Origin: Promethearchaeota archaeon
Lineage (GTDB): Archaea; Asgardarchaeota; Lokiarchaeia; Sigyniarchaeales; SOKP01
NCBI GenBank assembly: GCA_011364925.1
Contig: RDOA01000042.1
Coordinates: forward strand, 1 to 33,571
Direction: 5' to 3'
Length of the DNA stretch: 33,571 bases
Below are positions 8,170-16,602 of this stretch, piece by piece. The notes below the pieces were generated by a model, which saw only the letters and a list, made by a program, of their open reading frames with translations, searched no databases and was not told the origin of the DNA. The first letter of the stretch is position 1. Each line of letters starts with the position of its first letter. The position numbers were made by a program, and so were the translations under genes.

Positions 8170-9642
8170 ATGATATTTCAAGGATTACTGAATATTTCTA
8201 GTTTATACTTAGATAATGAAGATTACTTATTTAATCAATTAGATCATTATTTTCATGAAAAAATTAATGAAGTTATAGGAACTAATCTTGAAAATGAAGA
8301 TTTGAATAGTCAATTTAATAAACTTATAGAATTTATCAAATCTGAATTAGGAACTCTTGGATTTAATAAGCAAAGCTTAGAATTCATTTTTTTAGATCCA
8401 TTCGTCGAACTTGATGACATCAATCAAAATTCTACGATCCATCACATCTATGATTTAAAAATAGCACCAATATTATATGAAATTTTTCTCGAGATACTCG
8501 TTAAATATTTAGTCGATAGTGATAATGTAAATCGAATCATGTTAAATTTAAAATCCTCTAATTTTCTAAGCTTAGAACTCATTGTAGAGCTTAAAAACTT
8601 AAAGGATTTAATTGATAGTTATCCAGAAAAAAAGGAGAATTTAAAGAAGTATATTCAGATACATACACTATTTGAGGATAAATTAATTTTAAAGAAAAAT
8701 AGGGTTGAATTGTTAGAGGATATACCAGATCCTCAGGAAAAACTTCAACTTTTGTATCTGATTTACCGAATAATTAGTGCGTTTCATTTAGAAAAGAAAT
8801 TCGATTTTTCTCACTTAAAGGGTTATATTTCAGATCATTTGGAGGAATGGCTAATTACCATTCCTTTAGTTACATTAAAAAATCCCGATCTTTATTATTG
8901 TGGACTATATTTAGCTGATGCATTTGGTATAAAATTAGATGAAGAGAAAGTTAAGAATTTCTTATTAGATTTATACGAAGAAGGTATAGATGAGTTTGAA
9001 GCTCCGCTAGTTCAAGCTACTGATGGATTATATTATCTTCTCAAAGCTACAGATTACATGAAGCTATGGCTAACAAGATCGCAATTAATTAGATTAATTG
9101 AAACAGATCCAGAATACTTTCAGCCTTCTTATCTTAAAACTCTTGAAACGTCACAATTAGTTGTTATTCTGAAAATATATAACCTTATTAATGCTAGAAA
9201 TGTAGAAGACAATGTAAACGCCATACTAGATGAATTGGAGCTGAGGATTACACCTGAAGGAATAAAACAATCTAGAGACGGGTTTATTACTTCAGAAGCG
9301 ACATACTATGTTTTATTTTGTAATTATATGAGGAATTCACTAGATAAATTACAAGAATATAACCTCTTAGAAAGTACTGTATCAATTATTTACAGAAATT
9401 TGGAATTACTAGAAGTTTCAGAAGATACTAATTTCGATTTAATTTCTGAGTTACTCTATGCGTTCGAAATCTTAAAATTATTTAATTGTATTGAAACTCG
9501 TGAAATGATAATAAAATTAGCCGAATATTTGTTCCCACCAGAAGTGGTAGCGAAGATATCAACAAGTCCCGAGTTAACAAAAACAAAAGCTCGATTTAGG
9601 CATTTAAAAGTGAATAAAGTTACAGGAGAAACAATGTATTAA
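8170..9642 (+). CDS. All-helical protein, possibly an alpha/alpha-toroid (prenyltransferase/cyclase-like fold), unknown function
   Basis: No family is recognised with certainty. The 490-residue product is almost wholly helical, acidic, leucine- and isoleucine-rich, and has no signal peptide or membrane span. From about residue 230 it shows loosely repeated helix pairs with 'NPDLYYCGLYLADAFG', 'ATDGLYYLLKATDYM' and 'SEATYYVLFCNYMRNSL'. This 'xxYYxLxLxxxLG' style occurs in prenyltransferase and squalene-cyclase (alpha/alpha)6 toroids, so that fold is a guess. The zinc ligands of protein prenyltransferases (Asp, Cys, His) and the DxDD acid of cyclases are not evident, so catalysis is doubtful and a binding role is possible. 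A GGAG sequence at 8157-8160 lies nine bases before the ATG and supports this start. A TATA-like stretch lies at about 8139-8152. Confidence 0.8.
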   Translation: MIFQGLLNISSLYLDNEDYLFNQLDHYFHEKINEVIGTNLENEDLNSQFNKLIEFIKSELGTLGFNKQSLEFIFLDPFVELDDINQNSTIHHIYDLKIAPILYEIFLEILVKYLVDSDNVNRIMLNLKSSNFLSLELIVELKNLKDLIDSYPEKKENLKKYIQIHTLFEDKLILKKNRVELLEDIPDPQEKLQLLYLIYRIISAFHLEKKFDFSHLKGYISDHLEEWLITIPLVTLKNPDLYYCGLYLADAFGIKLDEEKVKNFLLDLYEEGIDEFEAPLVQATDGLYYLLKATDYMKLWLTRSQLIRLIETDPEYFQPSYLKTLETSQLVVILKIYNLINARNVEDNVNAILDELELRITPEGIKQSRDGFITSEATYYVLFCNYMRNSLDKLQEYNLLESTVSIIYRNLELLEVSEDTNFDLISELLYAFEILKLFNCIETREMIIKLAEYLFPPEVVAKISTSPELTKTKARFRHLKVNKVTGETMY

Positions 9643-9763
9643 GCAGATTTATCATACGGTACTTCTTTCTTCTAATTTTCACAGAGATTTCTAGAAATAG
9701 TAATTTTAATTTAATTCTTATCATATACTAAGTTATTAGAATTAGAAATGGTTTTGATCTCCC

Positions 9764-11242
9764 ATGAATATAGACGATTTTGAATTAATTTATAAGAATA
9801 ATCGTAAAGAAATAAAAAATAAAACATTAATAAAAACTGAATTGAGTGAATTTCTTGGAGAAAAGAATGTTTCAATAAAAAATGCTGATTTACTTGCTTA
9901 TACAAGAGATTCAAGTCTTATTGCTTTAAATTGGACAATCCAAGGAAAAATTGCAGGCTTACCAGATTTCATTACTTGGCCAGAAACTAAAGAACAGATT
10001 TCCAAGATTTTAAAGCTTGCGAATAAGGAGAAGATTCCTGTAATCCCCTACTCTGAGGGATCTGGAGTTGTTGGAGGATCTATTCCAATTTATGGTGGAA
10101 TCATTATCGATATGAAGAAATTTAATAAAATATTAGAAATAAACGATAAAAACCTCACAGTTACGGCTCAAACAGGGATAAATGGGATGAATTTAGAACG
10201 ATATTTGAATTCTAAAGGTTATACTAGTGGTCATATACCCCAATCGCTTTATACATCTTCTTTGGGTGGGTGGATCGCGCATAGAGCTGCGGGTCAGTTT
10301 TCAACGAAATACGGAAAAATTGAAGATATTGTTATGGGTATGGAGGTTATTTTACCCCTAGGTGAAATTATCAAGTTTAAACCTATTGCGAGAGCGGCTA
10401 CAGGTCCTCAACTTGATAAAATGTTTATAGGAGGGGAAGGTACGTTGGGAATTGTAACAGAAGCAACGTTAAAAATTTGGCCCTATCCAGAAAAAAGAAC
10501 ATTGATCTCTTATTCTTTTCCAACAATAGAAGATTCGTTTAATGCAACGAGAGAAATCCTTAGAGAAAATGTCTATCCCGCAGTGATAAGAATCTATGAT
10601 GTACACGAAACTGACAGGCATTTTTCTGAAGTTGAAAATGCGAAGAAAAGAGTAATGACAGTTTTTGTGTGTGAAGGAAATAAAAAGCTAGTTGATGTAG
10701 AGGAAGCAATAACAAGAGAGATGTGTGAAAAAAATGCGGGGATTAACTGTGGAACTGGTCCTGTGGAGCATTGGTTTGAGACAAGATTTAGAGTAACTGA
10801 AACATCTACTATGTCGCCCTACAAATTAGTGTATGATACGGTTGAAGTTGCCTCGTTATGGGATAGAGCTGCGAGAATCTATCACTCTGTTGTAGAAGCT
10901 ACTGATAGGATTAAAGGAAATTTGTTAATTACTGCTCATGTTTCACATTTTTATGCTAATGGTGTTGGTACTTACTTCACATTTGGTGGCGTACCTCCAA
11001 AAGGAGTGTCTGATCTTGAATTTTACCAAGAGTGTTGGGATTCAATTATTAAAGCTGTTTTAGAAGCGGGTGGTTCTATTGCACATCATCATGGAATAGG
11101 TATTAATCGAGCTCATTGGATGAAAAAAGAATGGGGAACTGCAATAAATGTGATGAAAGATATTAAAAAATTGCTAGATCCTAGTAATATTCTCAATCCT
11201 GGCAAAATTTACGAGGATATATGGAAAGGAGGTGTTGAATAA
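9764..11242 (+). CDS. FAD-binding oxidase/transferase of the GlcD / alkyl-DHAP synthase (VAO) family
   Basis: A 492-residue flavoprotein. Residues about 66-243 form the PCMH-type FAD domain: 'PVIPYSEGSGVVGG', 'SSLGGWIAHRAAG', 'YGKIEDIV' and 'FIGGEGTLGIVTEA'. The C-terminal domain carries a 'HVSHFYANGVGTYFTF' segment (residues 392-407) and 'GSIAHHHGIG' (H441-H443), ending 'LDPSNILNPGKIY'. The HHH triplet and the YFTF tyrosine are hallmarks of alkyldihydroxyacetonephosphate synthase (AGPS), where they take part in catalysis. Simple lactate or glycolate dehydrogenases usually lack them. However, the operon partners (Fe-S/CCG protein, sugar or polyol kinase) are those of an electron-transferring dehydrogenase. 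The reaction is therefore open: AGPS-like ether formation, or oxidation of a polyol phosphate or 2-hydroxyacid. It is the first gene of a three-gene operon. Confidence 0.88.
   Translation: MNIDDFELIYKNNRKEIKNKTLIKTELSEFLGEKNVSIKNADLLAYTRDSSLIALNWTIQGKIAGLPDFITWPETKEQISKILKLANKEKIPVIPYSEGSGVVGGSIPIYGGIIIDMKKFNKILEINDKNLTVTAQTGINGMNLERYLNSKGYTSGHIPQSLYTSSLGGWIAHRAAGQFSTKYGKIEDIVMGMEVILPLGEIIKFKPIARAATGPQLDKMFIGGEGTLGIVTEATLKIWPYPEKRTLISYSFPTIEDSFNATREILRENVYPAVIRIYDVHETDRHFSEVENAKKRVMTVFVCEGNKKLVDVEEAITREMCEKNAGINCGTGPVEHWFETRFRVTETSTMSPYKLVYDTVEVASLWDRAARIYHSVVEATDRIKGNLLITAHVSHFYANGVGTYFTFGGVPPKGVSDLEFYQECWDSIIKAVLEAGGSIAHHHGIGINRAHWMKKEWGTAINVMKDIKKLLDPSNILNPGKIYEDIWKGGVE
11228..11234 (+). 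promoter_or_regulatory. Strong SD of the Fe-S gene
   Basis: GGAGGTG ends eight bases before the ATG at 11243 and lies inside the end of the flavoprotein gene. It matches the archaeal anti-SD (AUCACCUCC) and fixes this start. Confidence 0.7.
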
Positions 11243-12517
11243 ATGGGTGCTTTTGAAACATTGAAAAAGTATAAATGGATGATTCCTCTTCTTAATAAAG
11301 CAGATAGGGACATTAAATCAATACTTATGAAAAACATGCGCTCGAAAGAAAAGAATTTTTACCCAGAAGGAGAATATAAAGCTGATGTAGATAACCTAAT
11401 TAAATGTATGTTATGTCCAAATATGTGTCGATTCGATTGCGGCACACTTCAAGCTTCGCAAACTGAAAGCATGAGTCCCTCGTATAAAGCGAGAATAGGA
11501 TACTATCTAACAATTGGTAAGATTGACCCAACCAAGGAAGAAAATAGTGATTTCATTGACTTTATGTATAAATGCTCCAATGAGGAAAACTGTAAGATTT
11601 GGTGCCCATTTGGATTTTCAGTAGTATCATTATTAGAAACTGTAAGAGACGATTTAAACAGCAAAGGACTTACGCCCGATTATTGTAAAGAACAAATTAA
11701 AAAGTTAGAAGAATCAAACACAATAGAAGGTTATAATATCTACGATACTTACAAAGAACATGGTATTGAAAACATCGAAACCGAAGGGAATGACGATGTG
11801 TTTTATTATATTGGTTGCGAATCGATGAAATTTCCCGATGTAATAAAAGCTAATATTAGTATCCTACAAAAAGCTGGAGTTAAATTTTCAACGAATCTTG
11901 AGAAAAAGGTTTGCTGTGGGGGGCCATCATTTAACATAAGAGATTCTGATACAGCAGAAAAATTTGCTAAAAAAAATCAAGAACTGATTGAATCTACTGG
12001 AGCTAAAATCATTGTATCCGATTGTCCTGGTTGCGTTCTGACACTCACAAAAAGGTATGAAAGTATAGGTATAAAAATAGAGAAAAAAATAATTCACATT
12101 GTAGAATACATCAAACAATTGTTAGAAGAGGGAAAGATAAACCCTACTAAAAATGTACCTGTTGAATTGAAAAAGGTGACAATTCATGATCCATGTCTCA
12201 TAGCCAGAAATTTAAATGATACTGCTTCAATTAGGGCCATACTAGGTAGAATTCAAGATTTAGAAATAGTTGAGCCGATTTATAATAAGGAATATGTCCA
12301 TTGTTGCGGATGGAGCGGTACTGCTCATTGGGCTGACAGAGTACTAGCTATTAAGGAAGCTTCAAATAGAATAGATGAATTACGGGAAACAGGAGCTGAA
12401 GTTTTTGTATCAGCATGTCCTTTGTGTGAATTAGGATTGAATTATGGGATTAACCCAGAAGAGAAAGAAAAGTTTAAAATACTAGATGTATCTGAATTAT
12501 TAGTAAAAAGCCTTTAA
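11243..12517 (+). CDS. Fe-S oxidoreductase with two CCG domains (GlpC/GlcF/HdrB-like)
   Basis: A 424-residue electron-transfer subunit. The N-terminal part has cysteines C55-x2-C58-x3-C62-x3-C66 and C111-x5-C117-x3-C121-P, a ferredoxin-like region with unusual spacing. Two complete CCG (cysteine-rich) domains follow: C192, C224-C225, C261-x2-C264 and C318, C354-C355, C392-x2-C395. In HdrB such domains bind noncubane [4Fe-4S] clusters. There are no membrane spans, so it is soluble or peripherally bound. It starts one base after the stop of the flavoprotein gene, with a strong SD (GGAGGTG, 11228-11234), so the two should be made together. It most likely takes electrons from the flavoprotein, as GlpC does from GlpAB or GlcF from GlcDE; the final acceptor is unknown. 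Confidence 0.9.
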   Translation: MGAFETLKKYKWMIPLLNKADRDIKSILMKNMRSKEKNFYPEGEYKADVDNLIKCMLCPNMCRFDCGTLQASQTESMSPSYKARIGYYLTIGKIDPTKEENSDFIDFMYKCSNEENCKIWCPFGFSVVSLLETVRDDLNSKGLTPDYCKEQIKKLEESNTIEGYNIYDTYKEHGIENIETEGNDDVFYYIGCESMKFPDVIKANISILQKAGVKFSTNLEKKVCCGGPSFNIRDSDTAEKFAKKNQELIESTGAKIIVSDCPGCVLTLTKRYESIGIKIEKKIIHIVEYIKQLLEEGKINPTKNVPVELKKVTIHDPCLIARNLNDTASIRAILGRIQDLEIVEPIYNKEYVHCCGWSGTAHWADRVLAIKEASNRIDELRETGAEVFVSACPLCELGLNYGINPEEKEKFKILDVSELLVKSL

Positions 12518-12524
12518 AGGTGAT
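12516..12524 (+). promoter_or_regulatory. SD of the FGGY kinase gene
   Basis: AAAGGTGAT starts within the upstream stop codon and ends three bases before the ATG at 12528; the core AGGTGAT matches the anti-SD. Confidence 0.6.
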
Positions 12525-12527
12525 AAG

Positions 12528-13991
12528 ATGAGCGATTTAATATGTGTATTTGATGTAGGTACTACTGGAACAAGAACAGTGATCTTCGATAACAATGGAA
12601 AGGAAATAGCCAGAGCTTATGAAGAATATGTAATCCCCTCTCAACCAGTAGGAATCTCGGAGCAAGCCCCTCAAGTTTGGTGGAATGCAATAAAAAATAC
12701 TTCAAATATAGTTATGAAGAGTGGAAAATTCGACCCGAATGATATTGTGGGAATTTCAGCTTCATTTGCTAGGGGAACTACAACACTAATAAATAAAAAT
12801 AGAGAAGTCTTGCACCCAGCATTAACCTGGATGGATGAGAGAGAATTAACTGATGCAAAGGGATTTAACGAAGAGTTAACTTGGAGGAATTCAATTCCGA
12901 AATTGTTATGGTTAAAGAAAAACAAACCAGACTTATTTTCTAAAGCTTTTAAAATTGTTTGTCCCGATTCATATACTTATATGAAGTTATGTGATGAAAT
13001 TGTAACAGATCCAACAAATGCAATCAATGGAATTTTAAATTTAAGAACTCTAAAATTAGATAATGAACTTGCAGAAGCATATGAGATTCCACTAGAATTA
13101 TGGCCTGAGGTACATCGTCCTGGTGAAGTGATTGGTGAATTATCTAACAAGGCAGCGAATGAATTAGGAATTAATAGAAATATTCCTATATTTTTAGGTG
13201 GTGGAGATCAACAATGTGCTTCTTTAGGGCTTGGTGTAATTGAAAATGGAGATGCAAAAACAACAACAGGCACTGGTACTATTGTAGAACTTGTTGTTGA
13301 TGAACCAATAAGAACATCAGGAGAAATACCAATATTCACTTTTCCACATTTGATTGAAGGTAAATGGGTTCTTGAGGGTGTAATGCCTGGTACGGGAACG
13401 ATGTTTCAAACATATGCAAGAAACTTTTCACAATTACAACTGAAAGAATCTGAGGAATTAAGCACAAGTGTTTACGATATATTGACCAAAGAAGCTGAGC
13501 AAGCCCCTCCTGGTAGTAATGGTTTATTGTTCGTTCCTCTCTATATATTTAGGAAAGGAACAATACATGGATTAGGTTGGCACCATGGTAGACCACATTT
13601 TGCCAGAGCGATAATGGAGAGCGCTGCATTATCTGCAAATATGTATTTAGGTATGCTTGAGGCTATAGCAAGAGTAAAAACCACTGAAGTAAAGGTAGAT
13701 GGAGGTGGAATGCATAGCGATTTATGGGGACAAATATTTGCGGATATAATGGATAGGAAAATTTTAATCCCTGAAAATAAAGATGGAGGAGCACTTGGCG
13801 CAGCGATATTAGGCTTTTATGGTGCTAGAACATATAACACAATAAAAGATGCTATTAATAGCATGAGCAGATTTGTCTCTGAGAAGAACCCAATAAAAGA
13901 AAACGTAAAAGCTTATAAGAAACTTGTAAGGCTATTCATGCCTACTGTTCTCGAAACTAATGAAAAGAAAAGAGTTACAAAAGATTTATAG
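12528..13991 (+). CDS. FGGY-family carbohydrate/polyol kinase
   Basis: A 487-residue FGGY kinase with the N-terminal phosphate-1 loop 'FDVGTTGTR', the catalytic-base motif 'GGGDQQCASLG' (D227), the adenosine-side 'GTGTIVE', and the C-terminal 'VDGGGMHSDLWGQI' and 'GGALGAAILG'. It phosphorylates a sugar or polyol with ATP. The GDQQ motif resembles glycerol kinase, but the glycerol-binding Arg-Glu pair of GlpK (usual 'RETT') reads 'ARGTT' here and 'TWMDER' resembles xylulokinase-type enzymes. Substrate is therefore unassigned and naming it glpK would be unsafe. It is the third gene of the operon, ten bases after the Fe-S gene, with an SD (AAAGGTGAT) overlapping the upstream stop codon. The order suggests the kinase product or a derivative is the flavoprotein substrate. 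Confidence 0.9.
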   Translation: MSDLICVFDVGTTGTRTVIFDNNGKEIARAYEEYVIPSQPVGISEQAPQVWWNAIKNTSNIVMKSGKFDPNDIVGISASFARGTTTLINKNREVLHPALTWMDERELTDAKGFNEELTWRNSIPKLLWLKKNKPDLFSKAFKIVCPDSYTYMKLCDEIVTDPTNAINGILNLRTLKLDNELAEAYEIPLELWPEVHRPGEVIGELSNKAANELGINRNIPIFLGGGDQQCASLGLGVIENGDAKTTTGTGTIVELVVDEPIRTSGEIPIFTFPHLIEGKWVLEGVMPGTGTMFQTYARNFSQLQLKESEELSTSVYDILTKEAEQAPPGSNGLLFVPLYIFRKGTIHGLGWHHGRPHFARAIMESAALSANMYLGMLEAIARVKTTEVKVDGGGMHSDLWGQIFADIMDRKILIPENKDGGALGAAILGFYGARTYNTIKDAINSMSRFVSEKNPIKENVKAYKKLVRLFMPTVLETNEKKRVTKDL

Positions 13992-14238
13992 TTCAATTTC
14001 AAGAAAAAATGGGACGAATTCCTTAGAAGAAATCCTAGATCAATTAGTTCTATATACTTTTTCATTTAAAAGCACGAAATTATGTGAAAAAAATTCAGTA
14101 ATTTTTACATTTTAGTTTCTAATTAGTAGAATATTTTCAAAGAAAATAAAAGAAAACCTAAAGGGTGTTCATTTTAGAAAAGTATTTCTTGACTCTTTTA
14201 TTTAAAAATTTAAACCCAAGAAATTAATTTGTGATACC

Positions 14239-15075
14239 ATGCCCTTCTTTAGAAACCAAGAAGGATACAATTTATATTACGAAGATATCAATGGAGAAAT
14301 TAAGGAGCAGACCAAAGGTACGATAATCTTGCTTCATGGTTTCGCCTCCTCAGCTTCATTTTTCAAAGGGCAAATAAAAATGTTAAAAAATTCTTATCGC
14401 ATTATTGCTTTCGATGCGTTAGGGCATGGTAAAAGCGATCATCCCATAAAGTTGAATCTTTCTAAAAATTTACGGTATGATATTATTAGAGATTTGGAGG
14501 ATTTGTTAAAGCATTTAGGAGTCGACGAAAATTTTGGAATTATCGGTCATTCGTTAGTAGGTGGTATGATTGGTCAACTAATTAGTATAGCTCACCCTGA
14601 AAATGTTGATTTTCTCATTTTACTTAATTCAGGATATATCATGATTGATAATGTAATTAGAAATATATTTTACAATCTACTCCCGTATTTTATTAGGATA
14701 AATTTCTTAGACGTTGTTGCCAATTCTGTTGAAACTATCTTAGATAAAATTATACCTTACATCCTAACTTCATTAGCGGACTCTATAAATGGGATGAAGT
14801 TAACGAAAGATGAATTGTATATGCTTATAGAAGACCAAATCTTCGGAATGATTAAGGAAATTAATGAGTATGACCCCTCCGGAATTAATTGCCCGACACT
14901 TATTATTGCTGGTCGATTAGATAATTTCGCTCCAGAACAAATGTCTGAAGAACTGCATAAGAAAATTCCAAACTCTCGTTTGGAAATATTGGATATGGCA
15001 GGACACTTCGCACCAGCTCAACGAAAGGAGGTAATTAACGAGTTAATATGCGATTTTATAAAAGATCTTGATTAA
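14239..15075 (+). CDS. Alpha/beta-fold hydrolase
   Basis: A 278-residue serine hydrolase with a full catalytic set: oxyanion 'LLHGFASSASFF' (about 32-42), 'FDALGHGKSDHP', nucleophile elbow 'GHSLVGG' (S105), acid D227 in 'IAGRLDNFAP', and H255 in 'DMAGHFAP'. A helical lid region occupies about 135-210. It has no signal peptide, so it is cytoplasmic. Substrates of this fold range from esters to C-C bonds, and nothing here narrows that. An AT-rich box (about 14200-14214, TTTAAAAATTTAAA) sits roughly 25-39 bases before the ATG and suits a short-leader promoter. The gene is 42 bases before the MazG-like gene on the same strand and may be cotranscribed with it. Confidence 0.9.
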   Translation: MPFFRNQEGYNLYYEDINGEIKEQTKGTIILLHGFASSASFFKGQIKMLKNSYRIIAFDALGHGKSDHPIKLNLSKNLRYDIIRDLEDLLKHLGVDENFGIIGHSLVGGMIGQLISIAHPENVDFLILLNSGYIMIDNVIRNIFYNLLPYFIRINFLDVVANSVETILDKIIPYILTSLADSINGMKLTKDELYMLIEDQIFGMIKEINEYDPSGINCPTLIIAGRLDNFAPEQMSEELHKKIPNSRLEILDMAGHFAPAQRKEVINELICDFIKDLD

Positions 15076-15117
15076 TATGACTTAATACCTAATTACTTTT
15101 TGAGTTTTTGCTTGTTT

Positions 15118-15486
15118 ATGAATCCAATCGTAGATGATGATAATACTTCCATTTCTTTTTTCAAACAGAAGGTTCAAAAATTTGTGAGAGAAAGAAATTG
15201 GACTACGTATCATACTCCTATAAATTTAATTCAAGCGCTGAGTATTGAAGTAGCCGAATTATCCGAAATTTTTTTGTTTAAAGACCTTTCACTAGAAAAT
15301 ATAAAAAGTGACAAAAATCTTTTGGAAAATATCTCTGATGAGATTGCCGATGTTTTTATCTACTTAATTAGCCTTGTAAATAGTGTAAATCTAGATTTAA
15401 CTAATGCTTTCACTAAAAAGATGGAAAAAAACGAATTGAAATATTCTTTAGACGATTTTCATAATGGATCTTATCAAAAGTTGTAG
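15118..15486 (+). CDS. MazG-like nucleotide pyrophosphohydrolase (dCTPase / RS21-C6 type)
   Basis: The ATG at 15118 (122 residues) is preferred over an in-frame TTG at 15100, which would add only a short hydrophobic stub. The metal-binding set of all-alpha NTP pyrophosphatases is present: E44-x2-E47 in 'SIEVAELSE' and E75-x2-D78 in 'SDEIADVFIYL'. 'FVRERNWTTYHTPINL' at the N-terminus matches the 'rdeRdWxxfHxPxNL' pattern of dCTP pyrophosphatase 1-like proteins. It probably hydrolyses a (d)NTP to the monophosphate plus PPi, as house-cleaning or pool control. Exact base preference cannot be read. It lies between the hydrolase and the purine genes but has its own 90-base gap before purC. Confidence 0.85.
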   Translation: MNPIVDDDNTSISFFKQKVQKFVRERNWTTYHTPINLIQALSIEVAELSEIFLFKDLSLENIKSDKNLLENISDEIADVFIYLISLVNSVNLDLTNAFTKKMEKNELKYSLDDFHNGSYQKL

Positions 15487-15577
15487 TTGCCGTAATTTTG
15501 ATTTTATTTTAGGGTTAATAAATGTTATTTAAATTCAATAATAAGAATTTTTATGCTTTTTCCTCTTAATTAAAACA

Positions 15578-16555
15578 ATGGTATCAGAAAATTTAGATGA
15601 GATAATTAGAAAACAGTTTGATAAAACATTAGAAAGCACAGATTTTACATCCTTAGGAGATTTCTATAAAGGAAAAGTTCGAGATAATTATATAATGGAT
15701 GATTTCAGAATCATAATTGCCACAGATCGGCTATCTGCTTTTGACCGAGTTATCACAACAATTCCTTTTAAAGGTCAAATCTTAAACCAAATTTCGTCGT
15801 TCTGGTTTGAAAAGACGAAAAACATTGTTAAAAATCACATAATATCGATTCCGGATCCTAATGTTGCAGTTGTACATCAGTGTGAAATGATTCCAGTAGA
15901 AATGATCGTAAGAGCTTATATAACGGGATCTGCTTGGAGGGCTTATTCTAAAGGAGAGATCACCTCAGGGGTTATTCTTCCGAATGGATTGAGGAAAAAT
16001 CAGAAACTAGCAGATATTATTTTAACTCCTTCTACTAAAGCAGAGAGTGGACACGATATTTATATTTCAAAAGAAGAAATTTTAAAAAATAAGATGGTAG
16101 ATAGAACAGTTTATTCGCAGATGGAAGAAGCTTCAATAAAATTATTTAAATTTGGCCAAGATTATTGTCAGAAAAACGGGCTTATATTAGTTGACACAAA
16201 ATATGAGTTTGGAATAAAGGATGGAGAACTGCTAGTAGCTGACGAGATTCATACTCAAGATTCTTCCCGATTTTGGATTTCTGATGGCTATGAAGAAAAA
16301 TTCGAAAGAGGGGACGATCCTGAAATTTTAGACAAAGAGATATTTCGAGGGTGGTTAATGGACACATACCCGGATGTATTTCCGAATATTGCACCGGACC
16401 AGGATATTCCTCCTATCTCGCCAGGGATTAAGATCGAACTTGCTAAACGATATATGAAGAGTTATCAAAAAGTTACAGGAAACGCTTTCAAACCAGAAGT
16501 TTCTGATGTAAAAGAACGAATAATTAATAACCTTAGGAAAGCTAATTATCTATAA
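15578..16555 (+). CDS. purC: Phosphoribosylaminoimidazole-succinocarboxamide (SAICAR) synthase
   Basis: PurC joins CAIR and aspartate with ATP in IMP synthesis. The 325-residue protein shows 'YKGKVRDNY' (nucleotide-binding loop), 'ATDRLSAFDRV', 'PVEMIVRAYITGSAW', 'KDGELLVADEIHTQDSSRFW' and 'SPGIKIELAKRYMKSY', all characteristic. It is of the roughly 300-residue SAICAR-synthetase form rather than the shorter B. subtilis type. It is the first gene of a purine block on the plus strand (purC, a small membrane protein, purS, purQ, purL). The other de novo steps are not in this window. Confidence 0.96.
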   Translation: MVSENLDEIIRKQFDKTLESTDFTSLGDFYKGKVRDNYIMDDFRIIIATDRLSAFDRVITTIPFKGQILNQISSFWFEKTKNIVKNHIISIPDPNVAVVHQCEMIPVEMIVRAYITGSAWRAYSKGEITSGVILPNGLRKNQKLADIILTPSTKAESGHDIYISKEEILKNKMVDRTVYSQMEEASIKLFKFGQDYCQKNGLILVDTKYEFGIKDGELLVADEIHTQDSSRFWISDGYEEKFERGDDPEILDKEIFRGWLMDTYPDVFPNIAPDQDIPPISPGIKIELAKRYMKSYQKVTGNAFKPEVSDVKERIINNLRKANYL

Positions 16556-16569
16556 CTAATTAGAAAAGA

Positions 16570-16577
16570 TTTAAATA
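16570..16577 (+). promoter_or_regulatory. TATA-like box of the small two-TM gene
   Basis: TTTAAATA lies 26-33 bases before the ATG at 16603, suggesting a leaderless transcript separate from purC. Confidence 0.5.
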
Positions 16578-16602
16578 AGATTCAACAGTATTTTTTATAA
16601 TT

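Noticed and set aside
9711-9914. Open frame antisense to the flavoprotein start
   Set aside because: Overlaps a well-supported gene and shows only AT-driven composition.
12671-12925. Open frame antisense to the FGGY kinase
   Set aside because: Shadow of the kinase gene with no recognisable features.
12528-13991. Calling the kinase glpK
   Set aside because: The glycerol-contact Arg-Glu is missing, so only the FGGY family level is supported.
15100-15117. TTG start for the MazG-like gene
   Set aside because: The added residues are not family-like and ATG at 15118 is available.
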